DNA from: DSQK01 sp964550175
Lineage (GTDB): Archaea > Nanobdellota > Nanobdellia > Woesearchaeales > ARS49
Reading direction: 5' to 3'
DNA length: 64,000 nt
Assembly (NCBI GenBank): GCA_964550175.1
Contig: CAZJXP010000001.1
Span: 1 to 64,000 of the forward strand
The notes beneath the pieces were generated by a model that was not told where the DNA came from, made no database searches, and was given only the letters and a program-made list of their open reading frames with translations. The stretch's first letter is position 1. Each line of letters starts with the position of its first letter. The translations under genes were made by a program, and so were the position numbers. This document shows positions 40,297 to 49,326 of the stretch, in pieces.

Positions 40297-41754
40297 TCAT
40301 CCCTTGATATTCCCGATAGGCTTCAAAGAACAGACAGGCTTCGATATTCCGGCGCGTTCCATCGTTTTCACGACTTCAGAAATGTCCTTGTACGCGAAGC
40401 CGGCCTCTTCCGCAAGCCCGGAGAATGAAGCTGTTTTGACGTAAATGCCGCGCTTTTCCATGTCCTTCTGCAGCGTTTCGCCGTCAATCGTGCGCTTCGC
40501 TTGCCCGCGGGACATTGTTCGACCAGAGCCGTGCATGGTCGAGCCAAAGGTCTCTTCTTCCGCTTTCTTCGTGCCAACGAGCAAATAGCTTCCGGTTTCC
40601 ATAGAGCCGCCGACAATGACTGGTTGACCGGTCTTGCGGTACAACGGCGCAATTTCTTTATTACCGGGACCGAAACAGCGCGTCGCGCCCTTGCGGTGCA
40701 TCACGAGCTCGCGCAGCTTTCCGTCGACCTTATGTTTCTCCACTTTCGCGATGTTGTGCGCGACGTCGTACACCAAGTCCATTTCCATTTGCTCGGGCGT
40801 TTGCTTGAAGACTGCCTTGAACGCTTCCCTGATCTGGTGCGTGATGACCTGACGGTTCGCGAACGCCAAGTTCGCGGCGCACGCCATCGCGTGGTAATAG
40901 TCCTGACCTTCCTTTGATTTAAACGGCGCGCACGCCAATTCGGGATCCTTGACTGAGAGCTTGTATTTCTTCATCGCGGGACCGAACGTGTTCAAGTAAT
41001 CCGTGCCAATCTGGTGGCCAAAACCGCGACTGCCGCAGTGCACCATAACCATCACTTGGCCTTCTTTCTCGACGCCAAATACCTTGCCGACTTTTTTGTC
41101 GAAAATCTTGTTCACGGTTTGGATTTCGAGATAGTGGTTGCCTGAGCCGAGCGTTCCGAGCTGGTTGATGCCGCGGCCCATCGCTTTCTGCGAGACCTTC
41201 GACGGGTCGGCATGCTTGATCGCGCCGAATTCTTCGATGCGGTTCAAGTCGTCCGCCCAGCCGTAGCCGTTCTCGACGCACCAACCCGCCCCTTTGAGCA
41301 TGACATCCTTCATCTGCTTGTGATTGAGTCGCACGAATCCTTGGCCGCCGACGCCTGACGGCACCATCTTGAACAGCAAATCAACCAATTGCTTGATTTT
41401 CGGCTGGACTTGTTTTATTGTTAGGTTTGTTTTGATTAATCGCATCCCGCAGTTGATGTCGAAGCCGATTCCGCCCGGCGAAATGACTCCTTTGTCTGGG
41501 TCGAAAGCCGCGACACCGCCGATAGGGAACCCGTAACCTGAATGGCCGTCGGCCATACAGTAGGCGTACTTCACGATGCCGGGCAGGCAGGCGACGTTAG
41601 TCAGCTGCTCGACAACCGTGTCGTCCATGTCCTTGATGATGGATTCTGAACCGTAGAGTCTTGCGGGCACGTTCATTCCCGACTTGAATTTCTTCGAGAG
41701 CTCCCACGTGACGTCGCCGCTCTTCGTAAGGTTCTTTATCAGCGCGGGGTTCAT
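40297..41754 (-). CDS. rtcB: RtcB RNA ligase
   Basis: 485 residues. GGIGFDINCGMRLI carries the Asp and Cys metal ligands, VMVHCGSRGFGHQIG the next site, YDVAHNIAKVE a third, and MHGSGRTMSRGQAKR the His that takes up GMP. It joins 2',3'-cyclic phosphate or 3'-phosphate ends to 5'-OH ends in tRNA splicing and RNA repair. It shares a 4-base ATGA overlap with archease, its activating partner. No intein is present, unlike some archaeal rtcB genes. Confidence 0.96.
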   Translation of the reverse strand: MNPALIKNLTKSGDVTWELSKKFKSGMNVPARLYGSESIIKDMDDTVVEQLTNVACLPGIVKYAYCMADGHSGYGFPIGGVAAFDPDKGVISPGGIGFDINCGMRLIKTNLTIKQVQPKIKQLVDLLFKMVPSGVGGQGFVRLNHKQMKDVMLKGAGWCVENGYGWADDLNRIEEFGAIKHADPSKVSQKAMGRGINQLGTLGSGNHYLEIQTVNKIFDKKVGKVFGVEKEGQVMVMVHCGSRGFGHQIGTDYLNTFGPAMKKYKLSVKDPELACAPFKSKEGQDYYHAMACAANLAFANRQVITHQIREAFKAVFKQTPEQMEMDLVYDVAHNIAKVEKHKVDGKLRELVMHRKGATRCFGPGNKEIAPLYRKTGQPVIVGGSMETGSYLLVGTKKAEEETFGSTMHGSGRTMSRGQAKRTIDGETLQKDMEKRGIYVKTASFSGLAEEAGFAYKDISEVVKTMERAGISKPVCSLKPIGNIKG

Positions 41755-42173
41755 ACGTCCACCACGACTTGTGCTACCCAGCCTGATTTTGATTCCTTGA
41801 CCGAGAATTTGTGGAGCGTGATTGCCTTTATGTCGGTGCCGAGCGTCATCTTCTTATTGAGTTTCGCGCCATCGAGCTTCGCGTGCAAGAGCCAGCCTTT
41901 GTTTTTTGATACGACAGCCGTTACGGATTTCACCAGGAACTGTTCGGCGTCCTTCAAGTAGACCAATTCGTTGAGGAACGAGTAGAGCAGGTCTTCGATC
42001 GTCTTCTTGTCCAGCGTGATGTCGCGTGAGATTTCTTTTTTTATCGATTTCGCGCTGACCATGATGCTTTCAACTGCCAATGCTGACTGCTCAAACAGCT
42101 CGTTGAGGTCCTTTCCAGACGCTTCGAACGCGGTGTCAGCCATGACGACGCCTTCCAACAGCTTGAATGTCAT
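41751..42173 (-). CDS. Archease, RtcB activator
   Basis: 140 residues. LLEGVVMADTAFEASGKDLN near the start holds the conserved Asp of archease, and the chain ends GWVAQVVVDV with the closing Asp. LHKFSVKESKSG is also family-like. Archease lets RtcB turn over repeatedly by helping guanylylation and broadening nucleotide use. Direct operon with rtcB. A minus-strand TATA-like CTTTAAAAAGC lies just upstream at ~42193-42203. Confidence 0.93.
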   Translation of the reverse strand: MTFKLLEGVVMADTAFEASGKDLNELFEQSALAVESIMVSAKSIKKEISRDITLDKKTIEDLLYSFLNELVYLKDAEQFLVKSVTAVVSKNKGWLLHAKLDGAKLNKKMTLGTDIKAITLHKFSVKESKSGWVAQVVVDV

Positions 42174-42246
42174 GATTCGTTTGTGCTTATGTGCTTTTTA
42201 AAGGTTTGTCGTTAGGCTTAAATATAGTCCTCTCTGTCTCGATTTT

Positions 42247-42672
42247 ATGACGGGTTTGGACATAGATTCATTCAACAAATACTTCTGCGGCGGGCCGTAC
42301 CAGTCGTCGATCTTGCGGTATTCGCAAGTGAACCTGTCGGCTAACAAGCCCTCAGTTGTGCGGTTGGCGCACTTGCTTTTCCTCAAAGACGTTTCATCAG
42401 CAGAGAAGGAAAAATATCGGCTTCCTGACAGCAGTGTTCAGATGCAGTACCGGACCTATTCCCGTACGTCGAAAGGAATAGACATAGCAATGGTCTCAAA
42501 AAATAAGGATGAGGATGTTTGCGTTTCTGGAAGGCAGCTGATTGCTCGGCCGGATGTCGTGCGCGCAATATTCTGCGCACTCACGGAACTGAAACAAGAG
42601 TCGAGCGGACAAGAACTTATTGAGCGCGTTATCACCCATTGGGCAGCGAAACGAGTGCGCGTGCACGACTAA
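42247..42672 (+). CDS. Hypothetical soluble protein
   Basis: 141 residues. MTGLDIDSFNKYFCGGPYQ, then a charged middle (SSAEKEKYRLPDSSVQMQY), and a helical end (QELIERVITHWAAKRVRVHD). A CTTAAATATAG TATA near 42217-42227 gives a short or absent leader. One base separates its stop from the convergent pepA stop. No family recognised. Confidence 0.65.
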   Translation: MTGLDIDSFNKYFCGGPYQSSILRYSQVNLSANKPSVVRLAHLLFLKDVSSAEKEKYRLPDSSVQMQYRTYSRTSKGIDIAMVSKNKDEDVCVSGRQLIARPDVVRAIFCALTELKQESSGQELIERVITHWAAKRVRVHD

Positions 42673-42673
42673 T

Positions 42674-44104
42674 TTATTGCTTTTCTAAGAAGTGAATCAG
42701 CAACCGCATCCCCGCGCCCGTTCCGCCGGACGTTCCGAGGGCGTGCTCTTTCCTGCTCCACGCGGGACCGGCGATATCGAGATGGCACCAAGGCAGCGTC
42801 ACGAAGTTTTTGAGAAATGCCGCGCCGGCCTGCGCGCCGGCTCCTGAACCTTTGTTCGCGATGTTCTTCACGTCCGCGAAATCGCTCTTGATTGCGTCAG
42901 AGTATTCTTCATAGAGTGGGAGTTGCCAGGCGCGGTCGTCGGTCGCATTTGCTGAAGCAATGATTTTGTCCATCAACGGCTGGTCAGTGCCCATCAACCC
43001 GGACGAGACTTCGCCTAATGCGACGACGCAAGCGCCAGTAAGCGTCGCGAGGTCGATCAATGCGGACGGCTTGAAGGTTTCGGCGTACGCCAACGTGTCG
43101 GCAAGCACGATGCGCCCTTCCGCGTCGGTGTTGAGCACTTCAATCGTTTTCTTGTTGAACGCCGTGATGACGTCGCCTGGCTTGTACGCGTCGCCGCCGG
43201 GCATGTTCTCCGTGAACGCGAGGAATCCGAGGACGTGGACCGGAAGTTTGAGTTCGGCCGCGCTTTTTATTGCGCCGAACACCGCGGCCGCACCGGCCAT
43301 GTCCATCTTCATATCCTCCATCGAGTCTGCGGGCTTCAATGAGAGTCCGCCCGTGTCGAACGTGACTCCCTTGCCAACGAGCGCGACAGGTACGCCCGGG
43401 CGTCCTTCATAGTCAAGCATGATCAATCGAGGGTCGTGGACGGAGCCGCGGTTGACTGCGAGGAATGCGGTTAAGCCTAACTTTTCGAGCTCACTTTTTC
43501 CTAAAACATTGATTTTGATCGGCAACCCCTGCAGGTGGTCGCGAATCGCGCGCTCCATAAGCACCGGGTGCTTGTTGCTCGCGGATTCGTTGACCAAGTC
43601 GCGGGCCAATGCGACGTTATTCGCGACTAGATTGCCTTTTCTCACGCCTTCGTCCGCGTCGCCGAGCACGTTGAAGAACTCAATTTTTTTGTCCGCGCTC
43701 TTGTATTTGGTGTACTGGTAGAGTCCGAGAATGATTCCTTCAGTGATGGCCTGCGCGCGGTCAGTTGCCGAGCCGGGCGTGTTTGATTCGAGCAGCGCGT
43801 TGCCGGCGCGCTTTGCGCCGAGCTCGCGGCAGACTTTCGCCGACAGGCCAGAGGCTTTGCGCAGTATCGAAAGAGAAGGGTCTTTTCCTAACCCGATGAG
43901 CACGAGATGATGAAACGGGAGCTTGCCCAACGTCGTGATGGTGCGGCACTTTAACGGCTTGAGGGTGTCGGCCGCTTTCGCGATAGCGCCGCCGAGGACT
44001 TGGTCGAGCGTCGCATTGATGAATGTTCCTTCTTGAATCCCGAGCACGAGAACATCGCCGGTGTATGAGATTGGGCTGTCCCTGACACACGTGACGATTG
44101 GCAT
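42674..44104 (-). CDS. pepA: Leucyl aminopeptidase (M17)
   Basis: 476 residues. Two-metal site: VGKGVTFDTGGLSLKP (Lys and Asp ligands), MKMDMAGAAAVFGAI, and the family signature NTDAEGRIVLADTLAYAE with metal Asp and Glu. The N-terminal macro-like domain has VLVLGIQEGTFIN. It removes N-terminal residues from peptides in the last steps of protein breakdown. Common in bacteria, patchy in archaea, so a transfer origin is plausible. Confidence 0.95.
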   Translation of the reverse strand: MPIVTCVRDSPISYTGDVLVLGIQEGTFINATLDQVLGGAIAKAADTLKPLKCRTITTLGKLPFHHLVLIGLGKDPSLSILRKASGLSAKVCRELGAKRAGNALLESNTPGSATDRAQAITEGIILGLYQYTKYKSADKKIEFFNVLGDADEGVRKGNLVANNVALARDLVNESASNKHPVLMERAIRDHLQGLPIKINVLGKSELEKLGLTAFLAVNRGSVHDPRLIMLDYEGRPGVPVALVGKGVTFDTGGLSLKPADSMEDMKMDMAGAAAVFGAIKSAAELKLPVHVLGFLAFTENMPGGDAYKPGDVITAFNKKTIEVLNTDAEGRIVLADTLAYAETFKPSALIDLATLTGACVVALGEVSSGLMGTDQPLMDKIIASANATDDRAWQLPLYEEYSDAIKSDFADVKNIANKGSGAGAQAGAAFLKNFVTLPWCHLDIAGPAWSRKEHALGTSGGTGAGMRLLIHFLEKQ

Positions 44105-44188
44105 GGTGTTTTTGTGCGCCGAAGACTTATAAACATTTAGCGACGGACATCTCTACTTTCCATCACCGATAATCATTATAAAGAGCGG

Positions 44189-44986
44189 ATGATGCGAATG
44201 AATATGCGAAAATTTGCGGTGACTCTGTTCTCGTTTGCTGTTTTGATGCTGTTTTTGCTTCCGGCGGTTGCCGCGAAAGAATCCGCGGGCATCGGCCCAG
44301 ATTCGGCGTTCTGGTCCATGGATTTGTTTTTCGAAAAACTCAATCTGTGGCTGACGTTCGATCCGGCCGAGCGCGTTCGGATAAATCTCGCGCACGCGGA
44401 CGAGCGCGCGCATGAAGCGGAAACGGCGAAGGATGCGTCACTAGAACGAGTAGTTGCGCAGCGCGAGATCGACGTGACCCGCGCGCAGACCGAATTTTCC
44501 GCGCTTAAGCGTCCGGAAAAGATTTCTGCGGAAGTGAAGCTGCTCGTTGACGAACAACAAGACGCATTCCTTGAGAATGACGCGGTTGAAGAGGATTTTT
44601 TTGAGCAGGACGAAGATTGGAATGATTTGCTCAAGGACGTTCCTGAAGTCGCAACCACTATCGAACCAACGAACGCAATAACTGGAGCGGTCGTTGCGGA
44701 TGAAGTTACTGAAGAATCGACGGATGAGCCGGTTGAAACTATCGAACAAGGAGTTGCTGAAGAAGAAATCGCGCAGGAAGAAGAGGAAATCATTTCGATG
44801 CCGCTGAAGATAAGCGCGTTCGTCCAGGGCGGCGAAGTGACGCGCCTGAATATTTCCATCAACGGCGAGATGAAGAAGCTCACACTTGCGATAATTGACT
44901 ACAACGCGACCATCAAAGAAGTGATGAAGCGGTACAATTTATCGTATGCTGACGTGAAGAAAGCGATTACGTGGAAAGAGGAATAG
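44189..44986 (+). CDS. Secreted DUF5667 protein
   Basis: 265 residues; I keep the first ATG, though MRKFAVTLFS (residue 6) is also possible. Signal peptide, then the DUF5667 pattern: GIGPDSAFWSMDLFFEKLNL, LTFDPAERVRINLAHADER, and a heptad-like helix. A long Glu-rich stretch (~120-205; EEEIAQEEEEII) precedes a small C-terminal domain with helix-turn-like KEVMKRYNLSYADVKKAI. DUF5667 is frequent in uncultured archaeal envelope proteins. Function unknown. Confidence 0.8.
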   Translation: MMRMNMRKFAVTLFSFAVLMLFLLPAVAAKESAGIGPDSAFWSMDLFFEKLNLWLTFDPAERVRINLAHADERAHEAETAKDASLERVVAQREIDVTRAQTEFSALKRPEKISAEVKLLVDEQQDAFLENDAVEEDFFEQDEDWNDLLKDVPEVATTIEPTNAITGAVVADEVTEESTDEPVETIEQGVAEEEIAQEEEEIISMPLKISAFVQGGEVTRLNISINGEMKKLTLAIIDYNATIKEVMKRYNLSYADVKKAITWKEE

Positions 44987-45024
44987 TTTTTCTTAGAATT
45001 TCGTTGTTGCGGCAATGCCGGCCG

Positions 45025-45046
45025 GGATTGCAGCCGAGCTGCATCC
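45025..45046. other. Imperfect hairpin upstream of a repeat copy
   Basis: GGATTGCAGC / GCTGCATCC with loop CGA and a one-base bulge. Sits in the 205-base spacer after the DUF5667 gene. Confidence 0.45.
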
Positions 45047-45098
45047 GCCAGCAAGCCGCACGGCAGGTCTTCTGTTGTCCGTTACCGTTTCCCTGCTT

Positions 45099-45155
45099 CA
45101 CTTTTTACCGCCCCGATTGGACGTAGCGTCAGTACAGCCAAATTCTATTAGCATC
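45099..45155 (+). repeat. Dispersed repeat copy (left part)
   Basis: CACTTTTTACCGCCCCGATT at 45099-45118, then GGACGTAGCGTC. The right end is not recognisable. Confidence 0.7.
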
Positions 45156-45191
45156 CATAACCCTTTTAAAGCTTGTTTTCAATCAATTTCC

Positions 45192-45905
45192 ATGGTCAAA
45201 TACGACGCCAAAGTCATCGAAATCCGCGACGAAACCCCGCGAGTGCGGTCGTTCAAGGTGTGGTGGCAAGGCATTGAGCAGTTCACGTTCAAGCCAGGCC
45301 AGTTCATGATGCTCAGCGTCCCCGGGTTTCTTAATCCAGGCGGGTTTCCCGTCAAGCGCGCGTACAGCATCGCGAACGCCCCGATAGAGAAAGGATTTCT
45401 TGAGTTTACGGTTACCGCAAAGAATCCTAATGGGCTCTCTGCTCAATTGAACAAACTCAAAGTCGGCGACATGATTTCCTGCGAAGGGCCGGCCGGAATG
45501 TTCGGACTCAAATTGCCGGCAAAAAAGAACATCACATTCATCTCAAGCGGATCTGGAATCTCGTCATTGCGTTGCATGTATCGCCAATTGCTTCTGGAAG
45601 GATTCAAGGAAGACATCTGGCTTGTGGCAGGATTTCACGCGCCTACGGATTACATCTACAAGGACGAGCTGATGCATCTGCGCGTCAAACATCCACATTT
45701 TCACGTCATTCCTGCGATAACGACTGATGATTCTAATTGGGACGGCGAACGAGGGCGCGTCACGGCGATATTGCCGAAGCTATTCAAGGACGCCCCTTCG
45801 CGCGAGTACTACCTCTGCGGCTCGCTGCAAATGGTCGACGACACCATCAAGGTGCTTACGGATATGGGCGTGCCGCGCGGCCAGATCCACCGCGAGATCT
45901 GGTGA
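45192..45905 (+). CDS. Ferredoxin-NAD(P) reductase-like flavoprotein
   Basis: 237 residues from MVKYDAKVIE; a longer frame upstream runs through a repeat and is rejected. FAD domain with the RAYSIANAP motif (R-x-Y-S) and PGQFMMLSVPG; NAD(P) domain with ITFISSGSGISSLRCMYRQL and YLCGSLQMVDDTI. No 2Fe-2S cysteines and no second subunit alongside. It moves electrons between NAD(P)H and a small carrier; the three-cysteine ferredoxin at 36310 is one possible partner. Three bases separate it from the next gene. Confidence 0.88.
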   Translation: MVKYDAKVIEIRDETPRVRSFKVWWQGIEQFTFKPGQFMMLSVPGFLNPGGFPVKRAYSIANAPIEKGFLEFTVTAKNPNGLSAQLNKLKVGDMISCEGPAGMFGLKLPAKKNITFISSGSGISSLRCMYRQLLLEGFKEDIWLVAGFHAPTDYIYKDELMHLRVKHPHFHVIPAITTDDSNWDGERGRVTAILPKLFKDAPSREYYLCGSLQMVDDTIKVLTDMGVPRGQIHREIW

Positions 45906-45908
45906 ATT

Positions 45909-46256
45909 ATGATTGTCGTCGTAGCGGTCACGGATATGTTCTTTCAGTCAAAAATAATCGAGACGGCGCACGCGGTTGACGGAGATATTGTCCTCGCAAC
46001 AACCGAGAAAGCGGTCTATGATGTCATGGACCAGCTTAAGCCAGGCAAATTGATTATTGATCTAAATGATTTGAAGATTGACGCGATTTCTACAATCAAG
46101 GGAGCGAAAGCGAAGAACGCAAAAATAATTACTGTCGGATTCGTCTCGCACGTGCAACGTGATTTACAGGCGCGCGCGAAGGTCGCGGGCTGCGATCAAG
46201 TGTTGGCGAGAAGCGAATTTGTTGATAGGCTGCCTGAACTACTCCGTGCGCCATAA
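45909..46256 (+). CDS. Receiver-like protein lacking the usual active site
   Basis: 115 residues with the alternating strand/helix pattern of a CheY-type fold: MIVVVAVTDMFFQSK, then KLIIDLNDLKIDA, KIITVGFVSHVQRD, and CDQVLARSEF. Asp9 and Asp50 may match two acidic sites, but the paired acids of strand 1 and the conserved Lys of strand 5 are not seen. So it may bind or signal without phosphorylation. Its close link to a flavoprotein reductase gene is the only functional clue. Fold assignment is tentative. Confidence 0.65.
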   Translation: MIVVVAVTDMFFQSKIIETAHAVDGDIVLATTEKAVYDVMDQLKPGKLIIDLNDLKIDAISTIKGAKAKNAKIITVGFVSHVQRDLQARAKVAGCDQVLARSEFVDRLPELLRAP

Positions 46257-46862
46257 TACGGTCTTTTTGTCTCCGTCTTTCACATACGCGCTGCCGATGA
46301 ATTCCGCCTCGCGCAAAACCCGTTTGTACAGCAGATGCGCGATACGCTTTGCGTTATCGGGATGGATGTCGAACTCGACGCCAACAATTTCCTTTTTGTC
46401 ATTTTTGATGAAATACGCCGAGCTGTCCGGCTCGCGCATCGCGACGGCAGTCTCCCGCGTGAGCGGGCCTTCAATAACTAGCTTTACGAGCGGCAGGGTG
46501 CCCCACTGTATCGCGACGCCTTTCTTTTCGGCGCGGGTGACGGCGCGGTCGAGGCAGTACTCGTGCACGCAGACATAATGCTTGTCGTTCACATCCGTGC
46601 GCAAGTAGCTAATGAATTTCGGCGTCCGGATATATTTTCCGCAGTCAATACAGATGAGCGTGTGCTCGGCGCCGCAGCAGTCGCAAGACCAGGGCTTTGT
46701 TTTCTGGCGGTGGACGGATTTGTACTCTTTCAGCACTTTTGAAATGCTTTTGTCCTGCAGTCCGGCCTCAAGAAAAAGCTCTTCGACAATCAGCTCGATG
46801 GACACATTCACGTTTTTCCAGAAGTGGGACTGGTTTAAAAGCGTTCTGACAAACTCTTGCAC
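46239..46862 (-). CDS. Zinc-ribbon hypothetical protein
   Basis: 207 residues. A four-Cys zinc ribbon at ~59-76 (WSCDCCGAEHTLICIDCGKY), then CVHEYCLDRAVTRAEKKG, and a C-terminal alpha/beta half (VGVEFDIHPDNAKRIAHLLY). Ribbon plus basic helices suggest nucleic-acid or ribosome binding, but no family is recognised. Its start lies inside the upstream methyltransferase gene (28-base overlap) and its end overlaps the receiver-like gene by 18 bases. Confidence 0.72.
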   Translation of the reverse strand: MQEFVRTLLNQSHFWKNVNVSIELIVEELFLEAGLQDKSISKVLKEYKSVHRQKTKPWSCDCCGAEHTLICIDCGKYIRTPKFISYLRTDVNDKHYVCVHEYCLDRAVTRAEKKGVAIQWGTLPLVKLVIEGPLTRETAVAMREPDSSAYFIKNDKKEIVGVEFDIHPDNAKRIAHLLYKRVLREAEFIGSAYVKDGDKKTVLWRTE

Positions 46863-47956
46863 ACAATCAGTTCTTTCCCGACAAAGAGGTGGAACACGCG
46901 CTTTCCTTCTAATCCCGCTTCAAATTTCTTTCTTTCTTCCCAGTATTTTTCTTGGCTGATACTGCCGTGCAGGATGACTCGACCGACACGTTCGCGCTTG
47001 AGGATGGCCTTGACGTCTCCCGGCTTCTTGGTTGTCGTGACGACGCGATAACTCGATTTGAAGAACGGGCTTTCTATGAGTTCGAGGCTGGTGAGATATT
47101 CTTCGCACGAAAACAGTTCTTTTGCCGGGATGAATCCCGTAAGATTGGTTTTGATGACGGCCGGGTCGACTTCGTACAGGTATTTGAGCGGTCGTGACGT
47201 AGGAAACGGAGCCGATTCCGTCCCTTGCAGCGTGTGCGCGCCGGGAAGGATGCACGCAGATAATCGCGCTTGCATTAATTTTCCTAGGTAGGCGGTTAAA
47301 CGGTTGATCTGGTGCGCGACTGAGAGGTATTCAAGTTCCCATTTCGCCTTGCTGATCTGGATTTGAGGCGGAAGCTCGATGGCGATGTCTTTGGTGAGGC
47401 GCTCGGCTTCTTTGATGAGCGTGGGCAAGTGTGGCGAAAAGCTCGTTTCGATGTCTCGCACATCCTCTGCGGCCGGTCGTCCGGGGTCGCAGAACACGAT
47501 TGAGGCGTGTTTCAGCTGTTTGAGCACATTCAAACCGTCATCCGCGATGAATTCGATGTTCGTTAGTTTTCGCTTTGCGGCGTTTGCCTTTGCATATTCA
47601 ACTTTTCGCGGGTCAATGTCAATCGCGATGACCTTTTTGCAGGTTTTCGCGAACGCGATGGTTTGGATGCCGATGCCGCAGCCGACTTCGACCAAAATGT
47701 CGCAGGCAAGTCGGTTTGCGCGGTGTTCGGCTACGAGTTCGTTCGTGGCAAATCTCAAGTCCTCTTCCAACATGAAGTAGTCATCCGAGGTCTTTTTGGA
47801 CCGCAAACGTGCTTTTGCTATAGATAGAAGCTCCTCAAACTCCTCGAGTTGAAGGGTTTCCTTGATTTGGGCGTCCTTTTTGCCCCGTTCTAGCAATTCC
47901 TGGATGCGCCGGATCTGTTGATCGGCGTCCGCGGGGGGGTAGGTCGTGAATAACAT
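46835..47956 (-). CDS. SAM-dependent methyltransferase with THUMP-like C-terminal domain
   Basis: 373 residues from ATG; a GTG six codons earlier is too close to the TATA (47988-47999 on the minus strand). The N-terminal ~85 residues are helical. A class I methyltransferase core follows: LVEVGCGIGIQTIAFA, VIAIDIDPRKVEYA, VFCDPGRPAAED (DPxR in place of the DPPY/NPPY amino-methyltransferase motif). The C-terminal part matches the THUMP-like domain (LYEVDPAVIKTNL, YRVVTTTKKPGDVKAIL). An RNA substrate is likely; the specific base is not evident. Confidence 0.85.
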   Translation of the reverse strand: MLFTTYPPADADQQIRRIQELLERGKKDAQIKETLQLEEFEELLSIAKARLRSKKTSDDYFMLEEDLRFATNELVAEHRANRLACDILVEVGCGIGIQTIAFAKTCKKVIAIDIDPRKVEYAKANAAKRKLTNIEFIADDGLNVLKQLKHASIVFCDPGRPAAEDVRDIETSFSPHLPTLIKEAERLTKDIAIELPPQIQISKAKWELEYLSVAHQINRLTAYLGKLMQARLSACILPGAHTLQGTESAPFPTSRPLKYLYEVDPAVIKTNLTGFIPAKELFSCEEYLTSLELIESPFFKSSYRVVTTTKKPGDVKAILKRERVGRVILHGSISQEKYWEERKKFEAGLEGKRVFHLFVGKELIVCKSLSERF

Positions 47957-48100
47957 ACGGGTTTCACAGGACACTTTCTAGGCATACCTTTATAAACCCT
48001 CCATTCCCTTATCGTCGTATACTGAGTTCTAGCAACTTAGTAGAATATTAAGCAAAACGTCCGCGTAAGCGGATGCAAGCATAACTAGGAAGTGAATAGA

Positions 48101-48259
48101 ATGGATTTCAGAAGTGGACCGCGAGAAATGTTCGACGCTACGTGCTCGAAGTGCCAGAAGGCATGCAAAGTTCCGTTCAAGCCCCGAGAAGGCCGAGACG
48201 TGTTCTGCAGCGATTGCTTCAAGGCACAGCGAGACAGCCAAGGCGGCTCGTCTTACTAA
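48101..48259 (+). CDS. Small CxxC...CxxC zinc-binding protein
   Basis: 52 residues: MDFRSGPREMFDATCSKCQK, then CKVPFKPREGRDVFCSDCF. Two CxxC pairs about 18 residues apart plus one extra Cys give a zinc knuckle; Arg/Lys-rich with a Gly/Ser tail. Comparable short zinc proteins are widespread in archaea; many bind nucleic acid. A T-rich terminator follows at 48269-48295. Below the usual length cutoff of gene finders. Confidence 0.78.
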   Translation: MDFRSGPREMFDATCSKCQKACKVPFKPREGRDVFCSDCFKAQRDSQGGSSY

Positions 48260-48268
48260 AACAGTCAA

Positions 48269-48295
48269 ACCTTTCTTTTTGTTTTTTTATTTATT
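48269..48295 (+). terminator. T-rich terminator
   Basis: CCTTTCTTTTTGTTTTTTTATTT follows the zinc protein's stop by about 10 bases. Confidence 0.5.
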
Positions 48296-48403
48296 CTCGG
48301 TGTGGGTTATTTTTCCAATTGATGAGATTGAGCTTTGTTATATGTCTTTAAGTCGCTAAATGTTTATTAATCTGGTTTGTGTGCTCGTTATTGGGGTGTT
48401 TGT

Positions 48404-49066
48404 ATGACAACAACGGAACAGAAGAAGCTTATTATCGCGCCGAACCAGGGAGCTTTTTTGGAGGCGTTACACACAATGCCTCAGCCGTACAACGGCGAGT
48501 TATCGTTCTTTGCTGATGGGATCCTCCCGGGTCGCAGTCAGGATGCTGATTTTGTCTTTGCTTGCGCGCGGCGAGGAGTTATTCCCGGGTCTATCGCACT
48601 CAGCTATTCAAAGAACACCGACATCATAAAGAATGCTGGGCAGGGGCATTGGGAAGTTGAACATGATCCTACGTCGTTCATGCACTTCAGCGGATACGAA
48701 TCTTCTGCAATGGCTAACACGCACATCAACATGGCAATTCGTGGTGGTCGCATCCATCAATTTGATGTTGATGTGGGCCTTAAGGGGTTTGAACCCTTGC
48801 GTAATGACTTGTTAGGACAATTGGTGGCAAACGGTTATCATATAGGTCATGGTGAGTTTGTTTATTCTCTTTGGCACAACCATCAAGACCGTGGTTCCGG
48901 TAAATATGACGCCACAAGACTTTGCTTCAACGCAACGTCAGGATTGGAACTTAAGCTCTTCAGTCAGCAGGATCATCTTACTGAAGAATGGAAAGGCGCG
49001 GCGTCCAGAAACTTCTTTGAAGTATGGTTCGAGAAATTAGCGGCGAAGTACGATAAGAAAGATTAA
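48404..49066 (+). CDS. Hypothetical soluble protein
   Basis: 220 residues from the ATG preceded by TTGGGGTGTTTGT. Alpha/beta with many His (GHWEVEHDPTSFMHF, THINMAIRGGRIHQFDVDVG, HIGHGEFVYSLWHNHQDRG). The His-rich strands would suit a metal site, possibly a beta-barrel enzyme, but no family is recognised. Overlaps the convergent cupin by 4 bases. Confidence 0.68.
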   Translation: MTTTEQKKLIIAPNQGAFLEALHTMPQPYNGELSFFADGILPGRSQDADFVFACARRGVIPGSIALSYSKNTDIIKNAGQGHWEVEHDPTSFMHFSGYESSAMANTHINMAIRGGRIHQFDVDVGLKGFEPLRNDLLGQLVANGYHIGHGEFVYSLWHNHQDRGSGKYDATRLCFNATSGLELKLFSQQDHLTEEWKGAASRNFFEVWFEKLAAKYDKKD

Positions 49067-49326
49067 TTTTCCCCAACAATATACGTGCAGCCTTCCATCC
49101 CGCACTTGGCTTCGTGAACGGCGTTTGCGGGAATGTCAAGCCGTTTGCCCGGCGTCAACAGGAACTTGTTGCGGTTCATCGTGACCCACATAGACCCTTC
49201 CAGAACGATTAACGTCGTTTTGCCGTGCGAATGCTCAGGATAGAACTTGTGCGGCTCATCTTGATGGATGTAGACTTCCTTGAACCCTTCCTTCATCAAT
49301 CCGACCATGATTTCGGATTCGTTCAT
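49063..49326 (-). CDS. Single-domain cupin
   Basis: 87 residues. Metal-site stretch PEHSHGKTTLIVLEGSMWV (His-x-His, then Glu-Gly) and a closing DIPANAVHEAKCG with the third His. Minimal cupin; such proteins bind a metal and a small ligand or act as simple enzymes. The second-strand CGMEGC adds two Cys near the end. ATGA overlap with the secreted gene upstream. Confidence 0.87.
   Translation of the reverse strand: MNESEIMVGLMKEGFKEVYIHQDEPHKFYPEHSHGKTTLIVLEGSMWVTMNRNKFLLTPGKRLDIPANAVHEAKCGMEGCTYIVGEN

Noticed and set aside
45015..45191. N-terminal extension of the flavoprotein reductase
   Set aside because: The extension is translated repeat sequence with a stop-free but unconserved look; the ATG at 45192 begins the FAD domain directly.
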